This document shows positions 47,735 through 59,241 of a DNA stretch of 64,000 nucleotides, in pieces; position 1 is the first letter of the stretch; each line of letters opens with the position of its first letter. This stretch comes from Allantophomopsis cytisporea. Lineage: Eukaryota; Ascomycota; Leotiomycetes; Phacidiales; Phacidiaceae. Below the pieces are notes generated by a model, which ran no database searches, was not told the origin of the DNA, and saw only the letters and a program-made list of their open reading frames with translations. The DNA is taken from positions 434,001-498,000 of the forward strand of contig CP103024.1 in assembly GCA_024752435.1 (NCBI GenBank). The letters are read 5' to 3'. The translations under genes and the position numbers were made by a program.

Positions 47735-47754
47735 ACGCGTAATCCAAATTCACC

Positions 47755-48939
47755 ATGACGACTCCGTCCCGACCACATTTCGAGACTGACGGAGCCTTAC
47801 TCGAAGCTACAGCTATCCACGATCAAAACTCTCCTACATCTCCCTCGGCTTCAAACTCCCTCGCACGCTTCGAATTCGAATCCGGCAGAGGCAATGAGGG
47901 AACAAAGATTTTGATGGTGGAATGGGAGGATGACGAGCAACAGCAAGCTGGTGGCGCAAAGCCAAAAACTACTTCATCGAGATGGGAGGTTTCGTGGGAG
48001 GGGAAGACAACGGCCTTGTCCGCTCGAGATGGGGTTGAGGAAAAGACACACAGATTGTATTTCTTGCTACCGCCAAACTCTACCATTCCTCCAGCTGTGA
48101 CGCTTTCTCGAGACAACGACGCTGAAATACGAAGAATCACACCCTTGCCAGCAATCTTTCCGCCGGAACTCGGTGCCAGCGCTCGACAGGCAGGAAAAAA
48201 GGGTGTTTTACACACCATCTGGGCCAAGAAGAGACTGAGTGTGCTCAAAAGTGAGATTGAGCGCGAGGCTAGAGGAAATTTTGAGGGTGTGGGTCTGGAA
48301 ATGGCCTTACAAGAGAAATCATGGATTGAAGAGAACTTTGGTATTTCAGGGGAGAGGGGCACACCTGTCGATTCTGTTGGATCGCCAACCAGTCCAAAAT
48401 CGCCCGGTGGCAGCTCGAACAGATTGAGTGAAAAGCTGAAGGGTCTGAAACTAGGAACCAGCCAACAGGAATTGAATAGATCTTCTGGTAAGCTTTTGAC
48501 ACAACTCTATTTTGGGAAGCTATAGGGATTGGAGAACACTTTTTAACAGTCACTAGGACAAACTACCCAGAACACAGTAGATATTTCTGCCCATCCATTA
48601 TCCCCAGAAACTGGTGATGTAGCGGTATCGTCGTTTTCTCTCTTCCACGGTACTTCTTCAAATTCTCCACGGCCGACTCAGCCAAGCCGTGCAGTCGCTC
48701 AGAGTCCACCCTCTCACCTTGTTGCTCAGCAGCAATCAGGAAACAGTAGTCGCATGAGCTCTTTAGATGCAATCACTAGCGGTGATGCGAGCGCTAGTCA
48801 AATCAAAACTACCTTGATGGTGGAAGAGCCAGAAGATGATTTGTTTGCTGTCAGGATGAGCCCAAGGAGTCCTGATATGGCTAAATCACCTTTCAGTTTC
48901 ACGGCCAAGGAGACTGTTCCGTGGCTCAAGGAGATGTAA
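47755..48939 (+). CDS. Conserved fungal protein of unknown function
   Basis: Exons are 47755-48487 and 48557-48939 (69-nt intron), giving 371 residues. I do not recognise a named domain. The N-terminal half looks folded: ARFEFESGRGNEGTKILMVEWEDD, SRWEVSWEGKTTALSA, LYFLLPPNSTIPPAVTL, LPAIFPPELG and GKKGVLHTIWAKKRLSVLKSEI. The C-terminal half is Ser, Pro and Gln rich with several SP sites (PTSPKSP, MSPRSPD) and ends KETVPWLKEM. The acceptor at 48555-48556 (CACTAG) is chosen because the earlier AACAG acceptor gives a stop 21 codons on. Repeated SP motifs suggest kinase regulation. No signal peptide or membrane segment. Confidence 0.82.
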
Positions 48940-49360
48940 AGAAAAAAGTGAAGAGATCGAGAAAGAACTCTGGTGTGGGATCGTTTCTGGTTATCTCAGA
49001 TGGTCTTTTGTTGTATTGGGGAGTTTAGGTGACGAACTTTGTGGAGTGACTCCTTCGACTTTGTTTCTTGCTTGCATTGGGAGGTAGACTATGTCACGCT
49101 CGCTAGATACCCCATTCTTTTCCCTTTGGGAATTGCAGCTCTTTTCTAAGCTAAATAGAAAACATGATTGTTTCGGTATATTGACCACTTTATTTGCAGA
49201 TGTCATGGATGATTAGATTAGCCTGTGACTCTGGACATTCATATCATTTTGTAGACATAACCTTTCTACATAAGAAAGTATTTTTCTTCCTAGTATGTCA
49301 CTTCGACACCCAAACGCCCGCAATGCAACTCCATCAATGCCCACACACCCTCATATTGTA
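48940..49360. other. Intergenic region between convergent genes
   Basis: About 420 bp holding two 3' UTRs. No gene was seen. Confidence 0.4.
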
Positions 49361-50170
49361 TCACGCCTCCACCTTAAGCCTTTCAATTCCGGCAGCAGGT
49401 ATACCGTCCTCACCATCCTCATCCTCATCCACTCTACCAGCGAGACCTCTCTCCCAAATCTGACGACCAGTCAAAGGCTGAACAGCATCCTTGCCTCTGT
49501 TTCTCTTCTTCTCGGCAGCTTCCTCTGCTTCGTCTTCTCGGTTCTTCTCTTCCTCCATCTCTTTCCGGAAGCCAGCTCTCCATTGCAAAAACGTCTCCCT
49601 TGTGACCGGAGTACCATGGAATTTCTTGTTCTCTTCCGCTTCAACCGCTAAGATTCTCTGTTCGTGTTCATTGCGCACAGCTTCTTGACGATCGGCTATC
49701 AGCTGCAACGCAGCTTCCTGGATCGTCGACACAACCGTGAATATCATTGCCATGCCCAGGTTCTCCTCAATGACCTCCGTAGTACCCTGCAGAAGCTGCT
49801 CCTTATCATTGTTCACATTGAAGTATGGATGCGAGGGCGCGTTGTTTGGTGCCGTTAGATCAAGAATCGGCGCTTCATCCGGGTATGCTTCTGGGTATTT
49901 GACATGCAACAGTATAACTGGCGGCTCTGAATCGTCACCATCGTCGTTCTGAACATCGAGAAGTATCGAAATACGGTATTCGGTCTCAGAAACGTCTGCA
50001 CAACTGTCAGCACTCTTCCATAAAGCTTCGAATTAGGCTCCAATTCCTCTCACGGCTGCACATTGATTGGGAAGGGAAAATATCTGCGCCCGAGGCCGCA
50101 TACCTGTAATTTCTTCTGGGAAAATAGAAGCGAGGACTTCCCTCTCTTCTACTTGCTCTTCTCTACCCAT
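49361..50170 (-). CDS. GIR2: RWD-domain protein, RWDD1/Gir2 type
   Basis: Exons on the minus strand are 50170-50104 and 49995-49361 (108-nt intron), giving 233 residues. The RWD fold starts at EEREVLASIFPEEIT (8-22) and continues DVSETEYRISILLDVQ, PPVILLHVKYPEAYPDEAP, the typical YPxxxP signature. A helical region and an acidic, Lys/Glu-rich C-terminal part follow, with GTPVTRETFLQWRAGF and LTGRQIWERGLAGR, both typical of RWDD1/Gir2 (DFRP2). Gir2 partners with the GTPase Rbg2 (DRG family) and binds Gcn1, touching eIF2-alpha kinase signalling on ribosomes. The start codon is 209 bp from that of PUF6 on the other strand, so the two share a promoter region. Confidence 0.87.
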
Positions 50171-50379
50171 ATTTGTATGTTCTAGCAATAAATAATAAAG
50201 TGCAGCGCAATTCGTCGTGAGAGGTTGTGGGGTGCCTTCGACAAGTGCACTAAAGTAGCTTAGCGTAGTCGTTCCTCCAAGCGCAAGGCCAAAAAGATTA
50301 TTCTCGGATTTCAAAAAGTTTCGATAAGCCCGTTACCGTGAGAATCTATTACAGATTCGGAATTTTCTACAACACAACA

Positions 50380-52580
50380 ATGCCTTCCGCCACCACATCC
50401 AAAGGCAATATGAATGGCACCAAAAGAAAGGCGGAATCTGCCAAACCTACACACAAGAAGGAATCTAAGAAGGCAAAGATTGATGTAAAGGAATCGAAGA
50501 AAAGTACCAAGGCCAAGGCCCCGGTATCTTCTGAGGAATCGAGTGAGAGTGAATTCGACGGATTGGATGATGAGGGTGGTGTCGCCTTGGACAGCGACAC
50601 AGAGATGCTCGATGGAGATGGCACCCCTATCCCAACAGCCTCTGAGGGTTTACATCCTGAGAGAGCAAAGGCCGCTGCCAGTGCTGGTAAGTTTTCAAAT
50701 ATTTTCCCTCTCCAACCATTAAAATATTCCAAATCTGACAATACCCAGGCCAAACCTCTAGAGAGTCTCACGCCAAAGCAAAGCAGCTCGCCGCAGAACG
50801 CAAGGCTGCGAAGCCACTCGCAGAACAACTCGCACGAACAAAGAAGATTTGGGAGAGACTACGACGGAAATCACATGTGCCAAGAGACGAACGAAAGCAA
50901 CTTGTAGAGGAGCTTTTCGAGATTATTACTGGAAGAATCAAGGACTTTGTGCTCAAGCATGACTCTGTCAGAGTTGTTCAGACTGCTATCAAGTATGCCA
51001 ACCTCGAGCAGAAGAAGATGATCGCCAAGGAACTTGCCGGTACATACCGCCAGCTTGCTGAGAGCAAGTATGCCAAGTTTTTGATCGGAAAATTGTTGGT
51101 TGCTGGTGATGAGGAGATTCGGGATATCATTGTCCCAGAGTTCTTTGGTCATGTTCGTAGACTTATTAAGCACCCAGAGGCATCTTGGATTCTTGACGAT
51201 GTCTACAGAGGAATTGCAACAAAGCAGCAGAAGGCCACCATTCTCAGAGAGTGGTATGGAGCTGAGTTCTCTCTTTTCCAGAAGGATTCTGAGAAGGTCA
51301 CTGGCGAGCTCACCGAAATTTTGGCCGAGAACCCAGAGAAGCGTGCTCCTATCATGCGCTCCCTCCAGGAACTTATCAACCACTTGATTCAGAAGAAGAT
51401 GACTGGTTTCACTTTGCTTCACGATGCTATGCTTCAGTACTTCTTGGCAGCTAAGCAAGGCACAGAGGAGATCACTGATTACATAGAGCTCCTGAAGGGA
51501 GACGAGGAGGGTGACTTGCTCAAGAACTTGGCTTTCACCCGGTCCGGATCTCGCGTCGTGTGCATGGCCCTTGCATATGGTGTAGCCAAAGATCGCAAGC
51601 ACATTCTCAAGACTTACAAGGACACCTTCCAGTTGATGGCTGGAGACCCAAACGCACATATCGTCATCCTTACAGCCTATGAGACTGTCGACGATACCGT
51701 CCTGACAGCCAAGTCCATCTTCCCAGAACTACTCAGCAAGGACGCTGAGAAGCAAATCGAAAACGTTGTCTTCTCTGCCAACGACCTGAACGCACGTACC
51801 ACACTCCTTTACCTCTACCAAGGACGCTCCAAGTCCCTCTTCCCAGCCAGCCATACCACAGACCTTGAGATCCTCGCTGAGATCGATACCCTTCGCGCCA
51901 ACACTTCCAAGAAAGACCCAGAAGCTAGACGCGCAGAGTTGGCCAAGGCCTTGTCCCCTCTTCTCTTGACCGCCATTGCATCTGCACCAGGCGAGCTCAT
52001 TGGCACCTCTTTCGGCTGTCAGTTCGTAACCGAAGTGCTCTTCGGCGCAGACGGCGACAAGACAGCTGCTCTCGAAGCTATTGCCAGCGTGGCAGGCGGC
52101 GACCCAAGCGTTGTGTCTGCCGAGGATGAGGAGGAGAATGCCATGCCACACATCGCGGCGACCGCGGCGGGTGGCAAAATGTTGAAGACCCTTGTGGCAG
52201 GTGGACGCTTTGACGCGAAGCTCAAGAAGGTGGTACCAGTTGAGCCAGCACTCAACTTCGCCGACATCCTATATCCAGTCATCAAGGAGCACGTGATTGC
52301 ATGGGCAACTGGCTCCAGTTCGTTCGTCGTGCTCGGTTTGCTAGAGTGCGAGACCTTTGCGGCTAAGGCCGAGCTGCTGAAGACGCTGAAGAAGGAGAAG
52401 AAGGCGTTAGAGAAGGCGGCGAAGGAGGAGACCGCTGAGCAGAAGGCTAAGCGGGAGGCGGCAGTTGATGCTATGGAGGACGAGAAGAAGGATGAGAAGA
52501 AGGGCAAGAAGGGTAAGGCTAGTGCTAAGACGCCTAGTGTGGGTAATATGGGCGCTAAGCTCTTGCTCGAGAAGTTATGA
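50380..52580 (+). CDS. PUF6: Pumilio-family protein Puf6
   Basis: Exons are 50380-50686 and 50749-52580 (62-nt intron), giving 712 residues. A Lys-rich and then acidic N-terminal region (about 1-105) precedes the conserved entry helix (KKIWERLRRKSHVPRDERK) and the Puf-A/Puf6 helical repeats, for example IKDFVLKHDSVRVVQTAIKY, LAESKYAKFLIGKLLVAG and HPEASWILDDVY. The middle has LAFTRSGSRVVCMALAYG, typical of the Puf6 type rather than classical Pumilio proteins. The C terminus is Lys-rich. In yeast, Puf6 acts in 60S assembly in the nucleolus with Loc1 and also represses ASH1 mRNA. Length and layout match. Possible PUF6-GIR2 co-expression is inferred from the shared promoter. Confidence 0.92.
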
Positions 52581-52843
52581 TAGATTAGATTTACAGTTCG
52601 TTGTCTGGAATCTGAGATACAATTTGATACCCGTACATTCATATCGCCTATTCGCGTTTACTTTCGTGTAGTGTTACAGTGATCACTTGACATATCATGT
52701 CTTTTCGTTCATTCCCTCCCCGTGCCTGCTAAAATCCACCCAAACGCCTTGAAAACTCCTAACAGTTCCGCCCATATCCCACTGTAACCGTGAGCATCCT
52801 TTATACCCATTCAGAGAGAAAAACACCGAATACAAAGGTTAGT

Positions 52844-53809
52844 TCAAGGTAGACCCAAGCCACCGTTTATAGCATCAGCCAACTCTGATGTGTTGGGACG
52901 GTTCTCCGCATACCGCTCATAGCTGTCAATATAAAGCTCCTTCGCGCTAGTGGTAGCCTTAACATGCTCATTGGTTTCGACTGCTTCGATCCAACGAGCC
53001 CACTTACTTCCAGGCTGTGGGTCATGCCAGCCACGGTATGGCTTTAGCACACGACTGCAGCGCAACATCCACGGCGCAAACTGGATATCGACATAGGAGA
53101 TCTGAGCACCCAGGAAGAATGGGCCGACGGGATCAGCGGCATCTACTAGTTTCGTGATCTCGTCCTGTAGATTTTTTGTGCTCTCGACCTGTTTGTCAAG
53201 TTCCTGTGCTTGCAGTAGCTGATAGAATGCAGGGGTAATCTTCCGGTTGATCTGTGATGCCAGTATCAGCTTGTGTTTTCAGTCGGGACTGACTACTTAC
53301 GTGATCGGTCCAAAGTCGACAGTGTGCGCGTAGTTGAGGAGCCGACTGAGGAGGCAATAGGCCAGTTCCCATGTTCAAATCCTCTAGCTAATCGCAAGTC
53401 AGTTTGAAGCATAACTAAGTTATATACTTCTGACTTACGTATTCCATGATAACAGTACTCTCACCACAACCCCACTTGCCATGTCGCAAAGCAGGAACTA
53501 ATCCACGCGGATTGACTTCTAACAACGATTGTGGTTTCTTGTATGGATCGACTTCAACATACTGGTATGACATACCCTTTGCTTCCAGCGCTATCCAAAC
53601 TCGTTGGACAAATGGACTGCGAATTGTTGTCAGCCTCGTGTGCAAGGCTTAATTGACGTCACTCATCGTGAGTGTAGCAAAAATGACATAACTTACCAGA
53701 AGCAACTTCCGAATAGTTTCAAGTCATTTTCCTTCAAGTGCTTCTTGACAGTGACCAAAGCTGCGCCGCTTGCTTTCTTATGATATGTTTTCTGAGTTTT
53801 ATTAGACAT
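52844..53809 (-). CDS. Omega-type glutathione S-transferase
   Basis: Exons on the minus strand are 53809-53697, 53616-53439, 53387-53301 and 53251-52844 (introns 80, 51 and 49 nt), giving 261 residues. The thioredoxin-like domain has the omega-class active site FCPFVQRVW with Cys38, the cis-Pro loop RGLVPALR and the glutathione-binding ESTVIMEYLEDL. The C-terminal helical domain includes HCRLWTDHINRKI and SYVDIQFAPW. Omega enzymes catalyse thiol transfer and dehydroascorbate-type reductions rather than conjugation. The chosen start is the MSNKTQ ATG. The frame is open further up to ATGs at 53893 and 53938, adding a basic, Ser-rich, nearly acid-free stretch (MLLRSLHSKSV) that resembles a mitochondrial presequence. 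The gene may also be entered from the upstream gene by splicing (see findings). Confidence 0.87.
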
Positions 53810-54073
53810 TGTTGCACTTATGGATAGTCTTTTCGCAGAAGAGACAATAAGTGCAGTGTTGACACTCTTTGAATGTAAACTTCTCAAAAGCATTGGCACA
53901 TCTGCGATACGCACAACATGTATAAATAGAAGCGCCATAGCGTGGAGACTATTTCTGAGTTACCTGGCAATGAGAGAAGAGGTAGAGCTGATTTCGCAAA
54001 AAGCGGAATGGCCAAAAAGATAGCCGTCAGGGTAGCATCATCAGGGTCCAAATCGCTTCGTACTCTACACTAA

Positions 54074-55311
54074 TCAAGTATAGTTGCCCATATATTTAAG
54101 TACGATCAAATACAATAGAAAGGCTAAATAATTATGCAAACAAACAAAAGAAAAAGTGCTTACCTCTGTTTTCTTCTTCTCTTTCGCCTGCTTCAACTTA
54201 TATCGTGCTACACTGCTCTTCTTGATAGCATCACTGTCTTCGAGTGTATGCTTGTGTGGACCAGCGACTCCATCACCTTTGCCGTTACCACCATTGCCAT
54301 TGACACGTTGGATAGTATAATATCGCTGACCATTAGCGCCAGGATGACCATCTGGAATTTCATTGACATTGGAAAGTACACCGAAAGGTTGCTGAGACGA
54401 TGGTATCGAAGGTGTACTTTGGGGGCCTGATGTGAATATATTTGCGGGTAAGTTGTCAAGAATATTTTGAACACCATCTGGCATAAAACCAGGCTGATGC
54501 ATAGCGTTTGGAAAGTATTCAGTGATCTTTATCTTCACATCGCAAAGATCACGCTCCCTAGCTGTGCGTTTGCGCTTCTTCTTGTTCGGATCGTCTGACT
54601 TTGGAGTTCCTGGAGGGCGGCCTTTGAGACGACAATCCCAGTAATGAGATACAAAGGGCTTTCGTTTATATCTTTGTGTAGATCGATGTGAATAGACGTT
54701 GTCAACATGGGCGAAATATGTTTGAAATCTATAGCCGTATCAGTTATGGCATCGGAATCCAATCTTGCTAATTTCACATACTCCTCCTCGCTGAGCGTTA
54801 TCATCTCATCTACATCAAACAACTTCTTTCGCCATTCTCCTAAATTGGGTGGATCCAGAACAAGCTTGTCTGTTGGTAAATGACCATTGCTCTTCTGATC
54901 AGAGCCTTCCGGACTTTCCAGACCATTTTCATCCTGTTGTAATCTCGATATACTGTTATGCTGTATATTGTTCGGAGTTAAAACACCGAACTGGCCACTG
55001 GTTTGTTGTTGAGGAGTATGCGGAGGCGGCATGGTCCGCGGTTGCATGATATCTTGGGCATGATTTCGATCGAAGGCGGCGGGAGAATGGAAAGATTGTG
55101 TATTTGTCGACTCTTGGAATCGCTGAAGAAAGTTAAGACCTTCGCCGCCATCATCGAGAGGTTCGAGGTCTAATCCAGCCTGAGATGCAAGAGTGTGCTG
55201 TGGTATGATATGCTGCGGCTGGCCGTGATGCTGCAGTCCTTGTGGAGTTGAGGGTTGCAGTGGACGATAACCCACAGCGAGCTGGTGATGGTGAAGGCCA
55301 CTCTCCATCAT
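54074..55311 (-). CDS. Basic nuclear-type fungal protein of unknown function
   Basis: Exon 1 is 55311-54782; a 53-nt intron (GTATGT to CTATAG, branch AACTGAT) joins it to an exon from 54728. That splice restores LSEEEFQTYFAHVDNVYSHR and continues SHYWDCRLKGRPPGTPKSDD, then KKKRKRTARERD, a strong nuclear localisation signal. Read without the first splice, the frame degenerates and stops, which supports the model. The first 176 residues are Gln, His and Pro rich. I do not recognise a domain. The 3' end is uncertain. Without further splicing the frame stops at 54074, giving 394 residues, but a good GTAAGC donor follows codon 365 at 54164, directly after KLKQAKEKKKTE. That donor could lead to a short terminal exon or into the downstream glutathione transferase. 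A role in transcription is inference from composition. Confidence 0.72.
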
Positions 55312-56634
55312 TCGACTGCTGCTTGGGGTGCTGTAATCGATAAGAACGAATTACTAGGCGTCTCGTTTATTTGGCATTTGGTTGCTGCTTTTATGTCGCG
55401 ACGACGGAGTCCTATGCGGCGGGGTGGAGAGAGCTTCGCGATATGCTTGCTTGAGATGTAGCTATGCCTGTTTAAGCGAAGTAAATATAATGTTTGGAGT
55501 ACGGAGAAGACCCAGTATGAAGAGAAAGCGTAACAATGATATTCCCAAGAAATCCGATTTCCTTATATCTTGTTAGAGACTGTCAGTACTCATCAACAGT
55601 CTTGTGCTATTTGATTCGACTTTTTTCAACCTCCGTTAAGATTACTCATGTTAAATCACAGCAGAGAATTATTTCATCTGAATGAGGATCTGGACGGCGA
55701 ATCTCCCATGTAGTTGGCCACTAATTACGACAATACTTTAAAATTTTTGAACCATGAATAAACCTCCATTAGGTGAAGTATCAAGATGTATCGCATGATA
55801 TTATGCTCTATCTCATATCTTCTGTCGACTTGACCCCATTGCGCTAACGACTATTGAGTGCCCTCTCACCTATATTCGGTTCCTTACTGGAGGAGAGTTC
55901 ATAGATGGCAAGAGCTTCAAGGTACGAACATATCTGTATATACCCATGTTCTATCCATGTTCTTAACATATATCGTGCTGAACTCACGTATTCTTGTTAT
56001 GTTTCATTGATTGACAACCATTATTCTGTGGGTACAGTTGTGCATATGCTGATCTACCAGTCAGACACACAGCAGTCATCAACTAAGGACGCTGATCAGC
56101 TATGCACCGTCGTATGTACCTGGATGCACATCTTCAAGTCATAATATAACAACAAACACTTCACAATGCACCAACTGAACATTCTCTACCCACATAATTG
56201 AGTTGTAATACACATTCTAGACGGTGGAATCAATACTGTGCTTTGGCCATTGCAATCTCCGTCCGTCTCTTTCTGGCTACAAACTCGTGGCCGCCTTTGA
56301 CTACAATGCTAAGCTTTTTTCCCTTGCCCGGGTGAGAGCTCGGACAACCAAAAACCAAGCTTCCATGCCTTGCATCTTAGAATCAATCGGTGGGCCCTAT
56401 CTACTTATCGACGCTTACTCGGACTGGGTCGGAACTGGTGGGTAGCTTACAGTTATGACGTCCTCAATGGACCCAAAGACCAGGTGCACGCGTCTCCAGC
56501 TTTCAATTCTGTTACATTTGTGTTTCCATCATCTTCTTGTTCCTTATTCATTGGATGCATATATTCCCTTTATTTTCCCTGTTCAGTATTCGCTCTTCTC
56601 GTTGCTGTTTCAATCCTATTTTGGCAATCTAGTC
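55312..56634. other. Intergenic region between divergent genes
   Basis: About 1.3 kb with promoters of the basic protein (minus) and the carrier (plus). The final 180 bp are an open frame continuous with the carrier from ATG 56455. No other gene was recognised. Confidence 0.4.
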
Positions 56635-58054
56635 ATGTCAGATGGAATTCTACCTAGCTTCTTGGGCGCTCTGCAAGCCTCTCTGACAGTCCTACTTACC
56701 ATATCATATGGCGGTATTGCATCAAGATTCAATCTTTTGAAGGAATCATCTGCGAGAGATATTTCAAAAGTTTGCGTGAGGCTGTTCTTACCAGCATTAC
56801 TTATTACAAATGTTGGCAATGAATTGCACCTCGAAACAGCCTCAAAATATATTCCTGTGCTCGGTGAGTTTGCAGATACTCTTTACCCAGCCTTGATGAG
56901 AAAATTGATACCCTTGAACCGTTCTAACTCGCATGAAAGTATGGGCATTGGTATACACCTTGTCATCAATGGCTCTAGGATGGGCATTGAAAAGGATATT
57001 CAAGTTTCCAGCCTGGACGGTCCCAGCCATCTGCTTCAACAACACAACTGCTCTTCCACTTCTCCTAGTTCAATCATTAGATACGGCTGGTATCCTTGAT
57101 GATCTGCTCAAATCAAAGGACGACACATCATCTGATGCAGTATCGCGAGCAAAGTCATACTTCCTTGTTTGCGCAACAATTGGAAACTCTCTGACTTTCG
57201 CATTTGGACCAAAATTATTAGATGATGAAGAATCTCCAGACAAGGAGGAGAAAGAAGAAGAGTCTTTGGATGAAGGTAACCGCAATGGTAATCCGCGAGA
57301 GAGCGACGAAGAGCACGCCCATCCCGTCAATAACGCCGGACGAACAGAAGAAGAGCAAGAAGAACATGTCAACGAAAGCACTTCCCTCCTTCCCAACTTC
57401 ATCGTACAACCTGGCGAAGAAGTCCGCGAAGAAGTATCACAAGAATCTTCAAAATACTGGCGCAAATTCCCCAAACCTGTTCAGCGGACCCTTTCCTTCT
57501 TAGGCAGGTTCCTAAACGCACCTCTCATTGGAGCAATAATTGGCGCAATCTTAGGCCTTGCACCGCCCCTCCACCGAGCTTTCTTCAATGAGCCGGATGA
57601 AGGCGGATTCTTCAAGGCGTGGCTGACGGCGTCGCTCAAGAATGTTGGCGAGCTATTTGCCGCATTGCAGCTGGTCGTTGTCGGCAGCAAGCTGTCAACC
57701 GCACTGCTGAAGATGAAGCGCGGTGAGGCGAGCGGTTCTTTGCCTCTTCTTCCGATGTTCTCGGTCTTTTTCATTCGCTTCGTGCTTTGGCCAGTAATTA
57801 GTATTGGCGTCATCTATGCTGTTGCCTCACGCACAAATTGGCTTAGTGATGACCCGGTTCTTTGGTTTGTGCTTATGCTTATGCCAACTGGACCACCAGC
57901 GACCAAACTCACAGCATTGGCGGATGTCAGTAATGCAAGTGAGGATGAAAAAATGTCTATCTCTAAGTTTTTGGCGCTGGCTTATGCCGTTTCGCCGGTC
58001 ATCTGTTTTGCTGTTGTTGGGGCGCTTAAGGCTTCTGTCGCTTTGAAGTCATGA
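56635..58054 (+). CDS. PIN-like/auxin efflux carrier family membrane transporter
   Basis: Exons are 56635-56863 and 56940-58054 (76-nt intron), giving 447 residues. Hydrophobic segments flank a central acidic, cytosolic loop (about 167-243, DEESPDKEEKEEESLDE). The N-terminal half has GALQASLTVLLTISYGGIAS, VRLFLPALLITNVG and PAICFNNTTALPLLLVQSL. ATIGNSLTFAFGP is characteristic of the PIN-like/PILS superfamily. The C-terminal bundle includes FLNAPLIGAIIGAILGLAPP, MFSVFFIRFVLWPVISIGVI and MLMPTGPPATKLTALADVS. Yeast relatives are Ecm3-like ER or plasma membrane proteins; substrates are not settled and need not be auxin. The start gives the usual short N terminus, but the frame is also open upstream to ATG 56455, adding 60 residues. 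Confidence 0.88.
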
Positions 58055-59241
58055 GGATAGGGAGGTGAATCTCATTTTCTAAAAGATATCGAAGATTTAT
58101 AAAGGAAGATAGAATTAATCATGTACTTAACTTCCTCTTTGTCGCATAGAATTAGATGCTTGGTCACAAGCGCAAACCTGCAGATAGAAATGCTTATGCA
58201 ATGTCTAGTGCTTAACTCTATATAAAGTTGACAATAATCGAAACACTAGGATATCTCACCATCATATGTGTCTTCGCTAATAATTCAGAAACGCTACATG
58301 CCCCCTCTGTTCTCACTCCTTCCAAATGTTGCTCAGCAATCCCACATACCACTTCTCCAATCACTATATAAATCGCACAATGTGATCTTCTCACACTTAT
58401 CCAGCCTTCTTACGTCTCACACTTTATCATTTTATGGAGGAAGTCAAACCCGAGTTCTCCCCAAAGATGCCAGGAGCCGTCGGTATAAACGTTTTGATAA
58501 TGAGAGTATGTATGATGACGACACAAAAAGTGACAGCTGCGAGTGGCAATTTAGACTGGAGACAGGCGCTATTAAGAAGCCTTTGCTTTCTACATATAGC
58601 GGATTTGACTGATAAATGTGGGTATTTATAGGCATTTTATAGTGCATATGTAGTAACTTGATGCTAGTACTTGAGTTGATGTGCCAATAGCCGTAGTAAG
58701 CTTATCGTGAAGTCTTGATATAGTGATTAAATATAATGTTGTTAAGAGAAGACGCGGTGATAGATATGTTAATGATGACGTTATACAACATAATGACTTG
58801 TCTTAAGTCTGTAGTGATTATAAGAGATGACATTTGGAATGTAAATTACTATTGTCGGGTGTAGTTGATAGAGTTGATAGAGAGCAGTAGGAGTACATTG
58901 CAACAAGTCTACAGTTGGACATTGGTGATACATGTAGGCTTTCTTTGAAGTCTAGAAATAACATTGCTATGTCGTTTTGATGTAGCAAAACTAATCCTGA
59001 ATTTTGATATATCAGAAGGCATATATTGGAGAAGAGTCTTTATATAATTGTACTGTGGGCGTGGCGAGTATGCCGCTGAGACGGCAGCACTTGTGCTACT
59101 GAAAAGATCACTCGAATTTCATTTTCAGCCATTCAGTTTGCTTCTGATATTGTGTCTGGTGGTCGCTACAAATATCCATTTGCACAACTTGAATATCCAG
59201 CACCAACCTATTAAATCCCGAATCTCGAATTTTCAATGTCA
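58055..59241. other. Intergenic region between convergent genes
   Basis: About 1.2 kb, AT-rich, with short open frames only (58268-58612 and an overlapping frame). No family likeness. It includes 3' UTRs of the carrier and of the oxygenase-like gene. Confidence 0.4.

Larger units (their letters stand above)
45529..47754. other. Gene-free 2.2 kb, leader of next gene at the end
   Basis: No supportable coding region. It holds the hairpin at 46521-46550. The last 150 bp contain the AC/AT tract at 47701-47734, directly upstream of the next start codon. Confidence 0.4.

Noticed and set aside
50871..51659. Minus-strand 262-codon frame
   Set aside because: Antisense to PUF6, which has clear family homology.
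58268..58631. Overlapping frames between the carrier and oxygenase genes
   Set aside because: Short, in two competing frames, no likeness and no splice support.
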